Source: Linanthus parryae
Taxonomy: Eukaryota > Streptophyta > Magnoliopsida > Ericales > Polemoniaceae
DNA length: 64,000 nucleotides
Direction: 5' to 3'
Assembly: GCA_023055425.1 (NCBI GenBank)
Contig: JALGPY010000002.1
Coordinates: 118,804,088-118,868,087, forward strand
Both the position numbers and the translations under genes were made by a program. This document shows, piece by piece, positions 1-11,570 of the stretch. Under the pieces are notes generated by a model. That model did no database searches. It saw only the letters and a list, made by a program, of their open reading frames with translations, and had not been told where the DNA came from. The first letter of the stretch is position 1. Every line of letters starts with the position of its first letter.

Positions 1-639
1 ATAGATGAAATTATCCTGATCATGGATATAGAATCCACTTAGACAAAATTGCATTACAATAATGCATACCATAATAAATGGAACAACATTTGTCCTTTTA
101 TTATGATAAGGAGCTTTCTTGTCCAAACAAGAAACTATGATAATGGTCCTGCTCATAGCAGGGACATTATCCCTTTTGTCTAATTCATGAACAATTTCTG
201 AAAGGTAGAAATAATTTCCTACGGCTTTTCAGCAACCCTTTGCTTCATAGCCCCACGTGTAGGATTATTTCTTCCTTATCCAATTGTCTTCGTCTCTTGA
301 GATCCTACACATTTCTATAAATGTGAGATCCTCATCTAGTATCATATACTCTTGATGATGAGATAGACACATTGAATTTTATAATAAAATACCCAAGTCG
401 GAATTCATAATTCCTTTATTATTTACTTCCATGTACTTTGGGTAGTCTCTCTTCCTCTACGCCACCTATGGGACTTCGAGGCAACTAGGTTTTAGCAACA
501 GGCTTGCTTTATACTCATGGGTTCGGCTCAACCATTTGCCCTTACCCATGCTGTTAACTATTAACAGTTTTTGCCCATGCCCATTATGAGTGTTTTGTTT
601 AGTGATTTTTCAATCATATTGAGTAAATCAACTTTAAAA

Positions 640-1740
640 CAAAACTGTAATTGCATCCAATGCAATTTTTGGTCCACTTGGAAGAATAACTATATATTCT
701 TTATCTATCTTATAGATAACTCCCAATATCTAAGCTTTCAATCCTATTGAGTTAGTTTAGTTTGCGCTTCACCTCTTGCTTCAGCAGCCACACATTACTA
801 ACTTGTGTCGTCGCGTCATATCTCGATGAACTAAGTCGCCTTGCTTTGGCAAGCCCGAACTTATTCCATCTTGACCATGACGAGTGCTAAGCAGGAGATT
901 GCAAAGTGGAGCAACTCCTCAAGCCTTTCATGACAAGCTCGTATGATCATATCATATGCCTCCAAATTTCTCATCTTGCTTCCAAAGCTCAGAGTCCATG
1001 GGAGCTTGACATGAGACAAGTTACATCCAAAGAACCATTCTTTGATGTTCCTTCCATAAGGCTTTAGTGTGTTTTGGTAGTTGGTGGGAAGAGAAATTTA
1101 TGCTCCATAATGTACAACATATTTCCTTTACTTGAGAACAATTCTCGATTTTATACCAATCTAGAAAATAGATTCCAGACATCTTGTCCATCTCATGACA
1201 TAAAGTCGCGTTTGTTTGTTTAATGCGATGGGTATTCAACACTTAGGATTATGCAAAGCATTGTGACGTATAACTATATTCAACAAGGATTTAAATTATT
1301 AAATATAGCTCCCACTATTTTTCTCGGATTAATAGCCCTCACCATTAATGCGGAAAATATTTTATATATTTTCTAGTGGGTCCAAGATCCCTTTTTCACC
1401 TCTTCTTGAGCTTGCATTGGCAAGTCACCCAAGAATTGGTTATTTAGGTAGGAACCGTTCCAATTGCATCCCATGCAACTCTTGGTCCAATTAGGCGAAT
1501 AAATTCCTTTTATTCTTTATCCTTTAGATAACCCCTAATTGTCATGCCTCTAAGCTCATCAATCCAATTGACTCTTGCCTAGTTGCGTCCAACCTCTTGC
1601 TTTCAACATACACGCATTACTAGCTTGCGTCGTCCGCAACACACCATGGAAAATTAAAATCGCCTTGCTTTGGCAAGCCCGAATTTTAATAGGCCATGAT
1701 CATGAAGGGTGTTTTGGCAAGAGAAGGCAAAACGCAATAT
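640..1740. repeat. Diverged internal duplication (about 640-905 and 1466-1740)
   Basis: Two blocks about 830 bp apart share an ordered set of words: 'aattgcatccaatgcaa', then 'tattctttatc' and 'tagataac', then 'cctcttgctt', 'cattacta', and 'cgccttgctttggcaagccc'. They differ by many substitutions and small indels, so the duplication is old. It sits in the non-coding interior of the LTR element and encodes nothing recognisable. Confidence 0.6.
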
Positions 1741-2559
1741 TTAATTGAGGGATTTCTTTTAAGTTGTTTGGTTGATCTTATCAACATGGTCTACTTATTT
1801 GGATTGGGCCATCCACAATAAAAGACCAACCTTGTTTATTATTATCTTGTTAACGTTTTGCTAGTATCGCCATACACACAAAATAAATAACAAGACATAA
1901 ATAATAAACATCCACAAAAGAAAATAACGTGGCATGGATATGGCCCCTAGACTAAGATATTACCAAGCCAATGATAATATCTATATGCCCTAAAGTGACA
2001 AGCTCATCTCCATGTGCTCCACCATAGCTGCGCGCCTAGGGATGTCTTTTGGCTCCTTTGGTTCTCCGGTCTTCTTCTCCATGTTCTTGGCTATCAACTA
2101 AATATTTCTAATTCTAGCCTAACATCTAGAATAAATAAATAACAAAAGCCTCACATGTCGAGGAGAAAAAGACGACTCGCAGGCCGTAAAACTTAATTAA
2201 TTATTACATTAATTTGATCAGCTCGCAGGCCGTAAACCAAACCACAAAACAATAAACATCCACAATCCTAGGCCATATCCATCCACCATGCAATAAAGCA
2301 CATAATACAGTTAAAACCAATTTTTAACGCGCTTGTTTAATTTTAATGAAATTGGGTAACTAGGGTTTCACAACGGTCCAAAGGATTTACCAAAGAATGG
2401 CCGAGATCAACCAAGGAACCGCCACACTAGGCCCGGGCCGGCCGGCCCCTAGCCCACACGGCTAGGCCGTGTGCTAGGGTGTGCCGGCCCCTCTTGTTCC
2501 ATGTGTTACTTGGGCGGCAAGGAGAGAGAGGGGCGGTCCCTACATGGGCCACACCTCCT

Positions 2560-2810
2560 CATGGAATTGTTTCCATAAACAATTCATGGAATTATTTCCA
2601 AAAACAATATATGGAATTGTTTCCATAAACAATTCCTTCCTTGTTGGGTTGTTTCCAAAACACCCTTATGGTATTGTTTCCAAAATAATTCTTTCCTTGG
2701 TTCCCAAGTTTAGTTGTTTCCATAAAAAACTTCTTACTTGTTTCCCAAGTTTAGTTGTTTCCAAAACAACTTATTCTTTGTTGCCCAAGTTTAATTAATT
2801 CCATACTTGG
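2560..2810. repeat. Short-unit degenerate repeat
   Basis: About eight irregular copies of a 30-40 bp motif built on 'gtttccataaacaattcc' and 'tttcccaagtttagttg' lie in a row. The region also reads as an open frame on the + strand, but the frame follows from the repeat and carries no domain. A related 'ttgtttccata' word recurs in the adjacent LTR near 3520. Confidence 0.55.
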
Positions 2811-3054
2811 AAAACCCCTTTTCCAAGCATGTGCCCATGAACCCTAATTTTTCAAGAACCCAATTATTCACATCCTATGTGATTAAACTCACCAATTCTA
2901 ACATCCAATGTTAAATTGGGTCTTGTTTGTTTGAATCAATATTCAATATTGCATCTACTATGCCAATTTTTCAGTTTTCGCGTAATAAACAATAATACGG
3001 TGTATGAACTGAAATCGTAAACACATAATATCATGTTATGCTCTACGACCTGTG

Positions 3055-3066
3055 GCTCTGATACCA
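3055..3066 (-). other. Primer-binding site, initiator-Met tRNA type
   Basis: Read on the - strand this is TGGTATCAGAGC, the classic plant retroelement primer site complementary to the 3' end of initiator Met-tRNA. One base separates it from the end of the LTR at 3068. It fixes the element's orientation: transcription runs leftward. Confidence 0.85.
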
Positions 3067-3067
3067 C

Positions 3068-4506
3068 TGTTGGGTTTTGACGTAGGTAACGCAGCAGAAT
3101 AACAAAATTAATCCTACTCAAAGCCCACCAAGGATCACAGGAAGAGACATCATAACATGATCAAGGACATAGAAGATGTGTACCTTTTGATTTGTGAGAT
3201 CACACGAAGAATGATGTCCTCGTCTCTACAGTTGATCCACGTCTAGAGGTGAGATCTAGATTCTTCCTTCAATCAAGTGCTAGCTTGAACCTTGGAGGAT
3301 GAGGGATGAAGATCAAAGCAACAAATCACCAAAGGCACAAGAGAGGGGCGGCCTCTCTTTGCCGTCGGGTAGAGGGGCGGACGGGTGGCTAGGGTTTCGG
3401 CCCTAGCTCCTTGTCTTGCTCTCTCTTTTTCTCTCTCCCACTTTTGTGTTATGACTAATAATAACTCATCTAGTGGGAAGGAAGCTAGAGCCTCCTTTAT
3501 ATACTCCAACAACTCCTTGTTGTTTCCATAAAAGAGTTTCCTAATTCTAGATGAACTAGAATTATTCCCTTCCTTGCAAATTAGTCCTACTAAGTTTGCA
3601 AGGTGTTGCACAATGATCCTTCTATTAATTAATCTTTATTAATTAATCCCAAATCTAGCTCTACTCTATTTGACGTGTGACCCCATAGGTTTCTATATAG
3701 TTGGTAGTAACTATTACTAACATGGAGCGGTGTCTAGCAACACATCCATGCCACCCAACTAATAGAAATAGTCAGTGATCCCGACAAACCTCTTGTTCCC
3801 AATATGTCATATTGCATTATCCCTTTGTCCCCATATCCGGATTGGACACGAGACATAAATAGTCACACTCGTATATCCAATCCATAGTTCCTCGATCCTG
3901 GGAATATGCTTATACTTGCAGATAACATTAATATCTCTATATTAATTTATCTGAGTCTGGCCAGACATTCAATAAGCCTCATCCCTCGAGTGGCCGTGGA
4001 TATTTACCCCCATTATGTGGGAGGGACAAATCCTATCTACATCACTACGATCTCTAAGCTTGCTTCCTATCACGCCCGATAGCCACCTTTATGATTACCC
4101 AGTTACGGTGTAACGTTTGATAACATCAAAGCGCAATATTTCACAACTAGAGTATCTAGTGACTTCAAGTCCAAGGATTGCAATAATATTAGCACTACGA
4201 AAAGCGATTGTGACTTCACATAATCTAATGTATCCCTTTCGTCGTGGGTCAATCCAGTATGCCATTACTCCTAATGCATACCCATGTGTTGGATCGTGAT
4301 ATCTCCATATCAATCCAACCCCTTACTAGTCTATAGATGATTGTCCCATTAATCATTATAATTGACTAGGGATATTTAAGAATATAACACCTTATATTCT
4401 AAGGACTTCATTCATGTTAGCATATCTCCATATCGATAACATAATGAATCGTAAATCCATATATTTGTCACTATTAATTGATTGCCTCTAGGGCACAATT
4501 CCAACA
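3068..4506 (-). mobile_element. 5' LTR of the large retroelement
   Basis: The block begins TGTTGG and ends CCAACA on the + strand, a perfect 6-bp terminal inverted repeat of the LTR type, and is 1439 bp long. The left end abuts the primer site at 3055-3066. On the - strand it is the upstream LTR. Short open frames inside it (for example 3273-3611 and 4095-4313) have no domain and are treated as chance. The expected duplicated target would be the five bases after 4506 ('atgta'), but the partner copy lies outside the window. Confidence 0.8.
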
Positions 4507-4511
4507 ATGTA

Positions 4512-5645
4512 TGCATGTACAAAGAACAAGAAGCATCCTCTACCCTATGCCAACCTCCTCTCACTCTTCTTTCAACACTCTGAAATACCATTTTATATGG
4601 AAGAGACAGTTACCACTGGCTTTGGAATGATAGATGGAATATCTTTTTAAAGGATTGGAATTGTGAATACCAGTGAGGGAGTATGGAAGTTCTATTATGA
4701 ACTGTTTGAAGACGAGTAGAAGAGTAAAAAGTTTACAAAGCCTAAGTCCTTAACCTATCCACAAGCCCTCCCTTCTACCACTCAAGATCAATCTCAAGTT
4801 CTTCAGAAGCTGGATTTCACTGAGATTGAAATTGATGAGCTTAAGCAGGGTCACTATCAGTTGGGTATTGAATTCAGGCAGATGAAGTACATGATTGAGA
4901 GAGTTTTCAAGAGAATTAATCTGGTACATGTGGAAGAAGAGGGTACACCAGTTCAAGAAGGCTCAAGGCATTTAGAATCCTCTAGAGAATCATCTGATGA
5001 GCACAATTCTGGGGAGAAGACTACTGGAGACAAGGATACATGGCTAAAGACTACTGAACAGGATGAAGAAGATAGTGTGGACTCTGGGTTGCTACTCGAA
5101 GACTTGAAGCAGAAGAAGGCAAAGGTTGCAGGCATTGTCAGTTCAGATGATCTATTTGAGGATGATGCGGTGGCTGTTGAGTCTGGTGAAGATGTTGCAC
5201 CAGAGGAGGACACACAGGAGGAAGCTGAAGAAGAAAGTGATCAGGAAGCTGCTACCGGAGACAAGACAGATGCAGACCCAAAACCTTGATTCTAGCCTTT
5301 CTTTTTCAAAAATTTTTTTCTTTTACGTTTTTCAAACAGTTTGATCCAACATTTTCTCACTTTTTTTATGAAAGTCAAAAAAGGGGGAGAATTTTGGGAT
5401 AAGTTTTTTTTTTTGGATTTGTGTGGTAGTAGGTTTGTTGAACTGCTTAGTATTTTTGGTTTTAAGTTTGGTTTTATGTTTTGGACTGGTTACTTGGTTG
5501 ATTTTGGTTCAGTTTGGTTTAATTATCAGAATTGTTAGTAATGTTGTTTGATTATAATTGTTTCTTCTATGCTACTAATATCTATCTTTTGCAGAAAAGC
5601 AGTTCAAACAGAATAACTGGTTTTGTTTTTCATCAAGGGGGAGAT
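4512..5645 (+). pseudogene. 3' end of a retroelement: acidic late ORF plus polypurine tract
   Basis: An open frame at 4861-5289 (142 residues) begins with a basic, helical stretch (about residues 1-22, with MKYMIERVFKRIN). It then becomes strongly acidic, with runs of Glu/Asp and Ser from residue 24 to the end. In-frame-like text before it is broken by stops. The frame is followed by a purine run at about 5381-5390 and a second at 5635-5645 (AAGGGGGAGAT), directly before a TG that starts LTR-like DNA. Extra ORFs of this acidic kind before the 3' LTR are known in several plant LTR lineages, sometimes called env-like or ORF3. The assignment is inferred from position and composition; I do not recognise a specific family. 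Confidence 0.5.
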
Positions 5646-7060
5646 TGTAAGTTCACAATTTGCTCATAGTTGGTTTCAAAGCCTTGAAGAACTCTGAACA
5701 TGAACTGAGCATAAATTGAGGGGGAGTTTCTACTCCCATGCCTTTCTAATCTTCTAAACCTGATCTTGATATGTGGTATGATGAAAGAAAAACTTAATCT
5801 GCATTATAAGTTGCATTGATCTTATTTTTTTCTTAAGTTATTTTGCAGGAACTACTAGCTAACTCTATGAATGCAGGTTTAGCAAGTTTCCTTATTTGCT
5901 GGATTGTAGGCTTGGAAAATAAAGTCTGAAGATTGATTCTACTATTATGGGATGGTGTTTGGACCTTCCTTAAGCCTGCAGATGGAAGGTCGGATCAAAA
6001 TCACTGAGGAAATTAAGCAGCTAGCCGTTGGAATTGAGCTGTTGAGAGTCAAAGATCCCTGGAGGATTTTTAAGGATTTCTGTTTGAAGGTTGCTATATA
6101 ATCGGCAATTGAAATTATCAGAAAGAGAGATGTAACAGAGAGATTCACAAACAAAGATCATTATAGAGATTCAAGCACTCTCACAGGATTGACAAGCAAC
6201 ATTGAAGAAGATCACGCACTCAATCAATCCATTCCAGATCTTAGAACAACACTTCCAGCATCACTGCTTTATTCTTTTCAGAGTGTTCTTCTCTTGATAT
6301 TTATTTGAATATCAATTTTCTATACTACTCTATTACTCTATCATATATGTTTAAGAAGAACAACATAGAATTTTTATTGTATCATTTAGCTCGAGTAGGT
6401 ACTAGATAGGTTGGGAAGAACCGCAAACTGCACAGAGTAAGACAATTCTCCGAGTTTGATATCTAGGGCTTAGATTTTGATAAATAAGAAGTTAGTTGAA
6501 ATCCTGGATGGATTAGAGGATTGAACTCCATAAAAATCACTGTGTTCATTGTTTTACATTTCATTTCTTCACTTGTCTCTATAACTTCTTCAAAGCAGTT
6601 TTAAGTTCAAAGCTCTGAAAGGCTTTTCAAATCCTTGAAAATTACCAGTAACTTTCAAACAGTTTGTTTTGGTTTCCAAGCCTTGATATTGAGCTCAAAT
6701 CTTTGAAACTCTCTTCAAATAGGGCTTAGCTTTTGATAAATAAGAAGTTAGTTGAAATCCTAGATGGATTAGAGGATTGAACTCCGTAAAAATCACTGTG
6801 TTCATTGTTTTACATTTCATTTCTTCACTTGTCTCTATAACTTCTTCAAAGGAGTTTTAAGTTCAAAGCTTTGAAAGGCTTTTCAAATCCTTGAAAATTA
6901 TCAGTAACTTTCAAACAGTTTGTTTTGGTTTCAAAGCCTTGATATTGAGCTCAAATCTTTGAAACTCTCTTCAGTTCTTCACACTTTGTTTTAAAACCAC
7001 ATCTTTGGCAAAAGTTTCCATACTCTATCCAACCCCCTTCTAGAGTATTTGATCATGTAT
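5646..7060 (+). mobile_element. LTR-like sequence after the polypurine tract
   Basis: It begins TGTAAGTTCACAATTTGC immediately after AAGGGGGAGAT, the usual layout of a 3' LTR. It is rich in the word TTCAAAG and its complement CTTTGAA, and holds a 256-bp internal tandem duplication (6465-6976). The right end is uncertain: the pyrimidine-rich word 'aacccccttctaga' near 7030 often lies near plant LTR ends, but no clear CA boundary or target duplication was found. Confidence 0.5.
6465..6976. repeat. Two-copy 256-bp tandem duplication inside the LTR
   Basis: The copy starting 'agggcttagattttg' at 6465 is repeated head-to-tail from 6721. Only a few substitutions separate the copies over 256 bp (for example 'cctggatgg' against 'cctagatgg', and 'gcagtttt' against 'ggagtttt'). 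The high identity shows a recent duplication. Confidence 0.85.
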
Positions 7061-7064
7061 TGCG

Positions 7065-8341
7065 TACCTACATACTGTCTTTCACTAAGAATTAAAAGAA
7101 AAACTAATTTGGGATTTGGTTTACGAAGATAAAAAAGCATCTGGATATTCTCTTTTATCACTAGGCTTCCACTGCTACCGAATAATGCTTATGAAACACA
7201 GATGGTCAGTTATTTGCAAAACGAGCATTTGCCTCTACTGATTTCTCTACCAAAACCTGTGAATTTTATATGTATATTCATGTCTCTAACTTACTATATC
7301 GACAACATGCATTACAATCACCTAATCTACTCATTGTTCTCAGTCAAGTAGGTTGATGTCTCTAACCTAGGTGCGACTAAGTGTTTACTTCACCTATCCG
7401 GGTAATTCGTTGATTTCTCTAACATATATTACCTAAGATCTCCCTAATGCAACGTCTCACAATATAAATATAGAATAAAAGCATGAATTAAACATAGCAA
7501 ACGGTTCATCACCAATTAAGTGTAAGCAAAACGTGAATCAAAATCCATAATTCGCCTAAACGGCTTCAAACCCTAGCTACAACGGAGAAATCCTGATATA
7601 AGAACTTAGCTACTGCTACTCATAATCACAATAGCAAGAGTTTGTGTGAGCATGAGCAAAAACAACAAAAATAAAGAGAAGAGAGATCAAACGATGGAAC
7701 CCTCGCTCTCACGATTCACTCCAAGCTGCAAAATCGCCATTCTTTTGTATCCAACTTGTTCTCTTCTAAAATACGACCTAAACTTGTTTATATATGTTCC
7801 CTAAAAGTCCCGGAGACTTTAGGAATCCTTACACAAATTTTCCGTAAAGTTAGGCCGCCTTCTGCAGTTTCATGGTGCGAAGACAACAAAACTTCGTACG
7901 ACGACTCGTCATCCGAACAAAAACCTCTTCGTGCGAACACCCTTCGCACATCAAGCCTTCAAGGGTGTCTGCGAAGACCTTATGAGATTTTGAAAACTTG
8001 TCTAAGTCTTTGTCTTCGTACAAAGACAAGTTGTGTTCATGCGTAGACCACCTAGAGCTCCTTCGGAATTGCCTATTTACCATCTTCGTACTAATACAGT
8101 TTGTCTTCGTGCAAAGACCACCTGTTCCTGCATTTTGGCTTCTTTTTCTTGAGTTCCTTAGCTTTCGATGCTCGTTTCTTTTCTCCAAATTCTCTCAGCA
8201 TGCATCATTCCTGTTAATCACAACACGAACACTATCGCGAAGATCAGATGTGATAAATCATAACAAATCATACGTAAATCCATGCAAGAAATGCCGAAAA
8301 TTCTTATTTACGCTTAAAAACTCATAAAAGCTTACATTATC
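7065..8341 (-). mobile_element. LTR-like non-coding remnant
   Basis: No protein similarity is visible. The right end, with 'catgcaagaaat' followed by ATTATCA at 8335-8341, resembles the end of the solo LTR at 22809-24498, which has 'catgcaagaaat' and ends GTTATCA. Both regions also share the style of A-rich, 'gagagaagag' and 'tctctaac' text. On that basis it is probably a 5'-truncated member of a related LTR family. The cluster of 'cttcgt'/'acgaag' words at 7860-8120 produces several chance open frames. Confidence 0.35.
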
Positions 8342-9190
8342 ACTTCTGGGACTGAATTCCATCTCTTTGAATCAAAACGCACACAAATAGCACTGTTTAT
8401 CTCCTCTTCTAACTCCCCATATAGGAAAGCAGATTTCGTGTCTAGCTTCTCAAGCTCTAAGTCCTGGTGCGCCACAAGAGCTAGTAGCACCCTGATCAAA
8501 GAATGTCTGACCACCGTTGAGAATATCTCAGTTTAGTCAACTCCTTTGTTTTACTGAACTCTCTTGCAACCAGCTTTGCTTTATGCTTGACGCCATCTCC
8601 TTTTGTAGTTCCTTCCTTTCTTCTAAAACCCACTAGCACGTGACTATCTTCTTTCCCGCTGGCAATCTTACAAGCTCCCAATTCGAGTTCTTGTTAAGAG
8701 ACTCCACATCCTCTCCCATCACAACAATATTGTGGTGACTCAGAACTAGATATTGTGGCCTTGTAAGTGGATGTTTTATTCTCCACCTCCTCGGCTACTT
8801 GCAATGCATATCCCACCATATTGTCATCTCTGTATGGTGGGATATGCATTGGTTGCTCTGGTAGCGATGCATCCTCATCGAGCTCTACATAGTATTCATG
8901 GTCTTCCTTAAGAAATACTCTGATGAATTGGTTGCTCTGGTAGCGATGAATTCTCATCGGGCTCCTCTATTTCTTCCTCTTTGGTTTCCAGGAGCGATGG
9001 TGGCAATTCGAGCTCCTAAAGATCATTAGGACCTGAACTTGTCACCTTCTTCTCTGCATATCCAACCTCTATCTCAATGAAACTTGTCTTAAGAATTGAA
9101 CTCTCATCAAAGACTACACATCTGCTAAGTATAATCTTCTTGTCTGTTCAAATCTTGTAGCCTGCATGATTAGTCAGCAGGTAGATTTCT
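8342..9190 (-). pseudogene. Ty1/Copia integrase-RT fragment, broken
   Basis: Read on the - strand, pieces in three frames follow the order of a Copia polyprotein. Near 9050-9190 is the integrase C-terminal text with a CVVFDES-like motif. At 8496-8681 is KHKAKLVAREFSKTKE, the start of reverse transcriptase. At 8332-8514 is RVLLALVAHQDLELEKLDTK followed by the AFLYGELEEEI motif. Frames shift between the pieces, and the sequence ends before the YVDD active site, at the junction with the LTR-like remnant near 8341. It can make no functional protein. Confidence 0.75.
8803..8850. repeat. Perfect 18-bp inverted repeat, 12-bp loop
   Basis: AATGCATATCCCACCATA (8803-8820) is followed by a 12-base loop and its exact reverse complement (8833-8850). 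It lies within the broken Copia coding text and would form a stable hairpin in either strand. Confidence 0.9.
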
Positions 9191-9194
9191 GTTG

Positions 9195-9788
9195 GGATAG
9201 GAGGGGTGCACTTGGTGCTAGGCAGAACGTTGATGATGGTGCCTTGGCTAGCCATGCGGTTTTCGAGCCTTTGTTCCAATTATGATAAGGTAGGCGTTGA
9301 TGTTGGTGTTGGAAAAGTCTTAATTTACCTCATGGATTTGGGTGCCAGCGGATCATGGGGAACATGGCTTAGATTCTCTGTGACAGGGTTGGTGTTGCCC
9401 TACAGATGTGTGCTGCAGAGAAACCAAATGAGTTTCTCCTAATTGTAGGTGGTGGAATTTGAGAATTTTGAGGTAAATTCTCAAAGGATGCACTAGACCT
9501 CAAAGATTGTGGTTGTGGCATGTTTGGTGAAGACCTCGGCGAGATCAAAGCATTCTGCATTGCTGCAATTTCTCAGGCAAGTGCCTCATTTCTCTGTGCA
9601 TTGGTGTTGGCCTTGATGAGTTGCATCATCTGAGCCATTTGAGTTTGCACGTTGGCTGCTAGATCCTGCACAGCAGCTATCGCAGGATCGGTAGGAGCCG
9701 ATTGTTGATTCTGATTCACCAATGAAGGATCATCAGCTTGGTTCGAATGGGATCTGCTTCCAAGTTTTTCATCTTTGATACGAGACAT
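9195..9788 (-). pseudogene. Ty3/Gypsy gag N-terminal fragment
   Basis: From an ATG at 9788 the - strand reads a 71-residue polar segment rich in Gln, Asn and Ser. After one in-frame TGA at 9573-9575 it continues in the same frame to 9369. The frame starts about 30 bases after a primer-like site at 9821-9836, the normal position of a gag gene. The interrupted codon reads GCC TGA GAA; loss of an Arg codon CGA by C-to-T change would explain it, but that is inference. No zinc knuckle or pol is left, since the element is cut off near 9195 where Copia text begins. It is a non-functional stub. Confidence 0.55.
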
Positions 9789-9820
9789 GGTTGGTAACTT
9801 GTTAATTATTAAGGCTTTTT

Positions 9821-9836
9821 CACGTCGGGTTCACCA
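9821..9836 (-). other. Probable primer-binding site of the Gypsy element
   Basis: On the - strand it reads TGGTGAACCCGACGTG, starting with TGG one base after the LTR end. The matching tRNA cannot be named with certainty without a tRNA database. Confidence 0.6.
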
Positions 9837-9837
9837 A

Positions 9838-11570
9838 TGTAGATGGGGTTGAGTGGAAGGGATGATGAGACTCTGTTCCTTCTCTAGGGAGCGCAAGCCA
9901 CAATCAAACAAGTACAGGGAAGATGGAAAGAGGGATGATATGGAAAGGGGTGGAAATAAGAAATGTATGCCATAGAGAAGAGAGACAACTTATTAGGGTT
10001 GATAAATATCAATAATGTCGAACGTATATGAAGAGAATAAGCCCCATATATATACAGAACGAGTACATAACGGTAATGGGAGGTTACGATGTTAATTATG
10101 CCCCATTAAGTGGTCAAGGCGGAGATCTCAGAAGATAGTTGCCATTAATACTTGATCTATATATATAACGACTGAACAAATATCGCCTATAGTAGGCATG
10201 TCAATGGGTCGGGTCAGACCCAAACACGACCCTGACCCGACCCCATAGGCCCGACCCTCACAGAACCAGACCCTCCACGCTCCAGACACGGACCCTCCTG
10301 ACCCGCGAACTTATGGTTCGGGTCGGGTCCAAACCCGTGTGACCTTGTTACGGCCCATACCCTTTCAAGCTCTGATCTTTGTCTCCCAACGAACATGTCA
10401 AGTCCAGACTAGGAGATTGACCTAGGCACCATATAGAGGAGATATTTGTGGGATAAGGAGAGAGAGAGATTGTTGGGAGAGAGAAAGGTATGGGGCATTT
10501 GAGAGAGATTTTTGTGGGATAGAGAGGTAACGGAGTACGCAAAAAAAAATAGAACTTCAGGAGGTAGGAGAGAGAAGGAGAGTCATTACAGTGTCAATGA
10601 TGCAACAGAGTATTATGTGAGAGAGAATTAAGGAGTTTTTAATGTTAACAATATTATGGATAGAAAGAGATTGACATCGTTTTTTAGATTAAGAGATTGC
10701 CATTGTTGGATTTTTGGACCTTTTTTTTAATTTATTTTTCGAAAAGGTTTGTGTACGTATTTGAAATATTTAGATTCAGGAGATCATTAAAAAGACAAAT
10801 TACGTGAGATAACGGTGGATGGGGGAGTTCTAATAACAACAAGTGATATCCTAAAAAAAATAACCACAGTGAGAATTAGGGCGAGAGTAAGGAAAGAGAA
10901 GGAAATAAATAAAAAAAAATAAATACCAGGGGTTGAGAAAATCTTACAGAGTAATGAGATAGATGATTGGGTTTATTGTTAGGGAATCGTTTCATTAAGA
11001 TTAATTAAAGGGAGAGAGAGAGAGAGAGAGATTGAGAGAGAGAGAGAGAGAGAGATTCAAAATTATGCAGATAAAAGGGGAAAGATAATCGAGGTAATTT
11101 TTTTGAGAAAGATCGAATCTGAAGGGGGAGAGATGTATACGGGTCGGGTCCGGTCAAGTGGTAAGACCCAATGGGTCTGGGTCGGGTTAGGGTCACATAT
11201 CAAATGGGTCTACCTCATTCGGAGCGGGTTGGGGTCCACTTAAGGGTCGGATCACTAATGGGTCAGAGTCGGGCCGGGTTGTGACCCGACCCATTGACAG
11301 GCCTACACTATAGCATACATGTGTCGCCTATGGGACTGCAACCATCTGCGACGAGCCTTATTCCAGCCTCCAAGTAACTAGATCCCCTAATTCCCGTGTG
11401 AGCTGCAATCTGCAAAGGACCCTGTCTCGAGGTCCCAATATGCTGATATGGCATGATCTGGTACATTTGGAGCACATATACTTAACCCGATGCGAGTTGC
11501 TAATAGGTCCACATGGCTGCTAACTAGGATCATGTTTTGAACTATCTACACCTTCTAAAACGCCACAACA
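9838..11570 (-). mobile_element. Ty3/Gypsy 5' LTR, split by a hAT-type insertion
   Basis: The + strand begins TGTAGATGG and ends CGCCACAACA, so termini are TGT and ACA, and the left end abuts the primer site. Without the insertion at 10193-11305 and its duplicated target, the LTR is about 612 bp. On the - strand it is the upstream LTR of the gag stub at 9195-9788. Its outer end is 451 bp before the metacaspase ATG, and the element is transcribed away from that gene. Confidence 0.65.
10193..11305. mobile_element. hAT-type non-autonomous transposon (1113 bp)
   Basis: The ends are imperfect inverted repeats. The left end reads TAGGCATGTCAATGGGTCGG, and the right end, read backwards, gives TAGGCCTGTCAATGGGTCGG (19 of 20 match). 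Flanking 8-bp sites are GCCTATAG (10185-10192) and CACTATAG (11306-11313), 6 of 8 identical, the length made by hAT transposases. The interior is non-coding, with purine-rich runs and a (GA)n microsatellite at about 11010-11055. It sits inside the Gypsy LTR, so it is younger than that LTR. Confidence 0.8.

Larger units (their letters stand above)
1..3067 (-). mobile_element. Internal, non-coding part of a large LTR retroelement (LARD-like), cut by the window edge
   Basis: This stretch lies inside the element whose LTR is at 3068-4506, as shown by the tRNA primer site at 3055-3066, which reads leftward. No gag or pol similarity is visible in any frame, and the longest open frames are about 100 residues with no recognisable motif. 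That fits a large retrotransposon derivative with no proteins of its own, or a very long leader of a coding element whose genes lie outside the window. It contains a diverged internal duplication and a short-unit repeat, listed separately. The matching second LTR is not in the window, so the family is unknown. Confidence 0.55.

Noticed and set aside
7756..8327. Overlapping frames of about 100 residues on both strands
   Set aside because: They follow from a cluster of CTTCGT/ACGAAG words in LTR-like DNA and have no domain.
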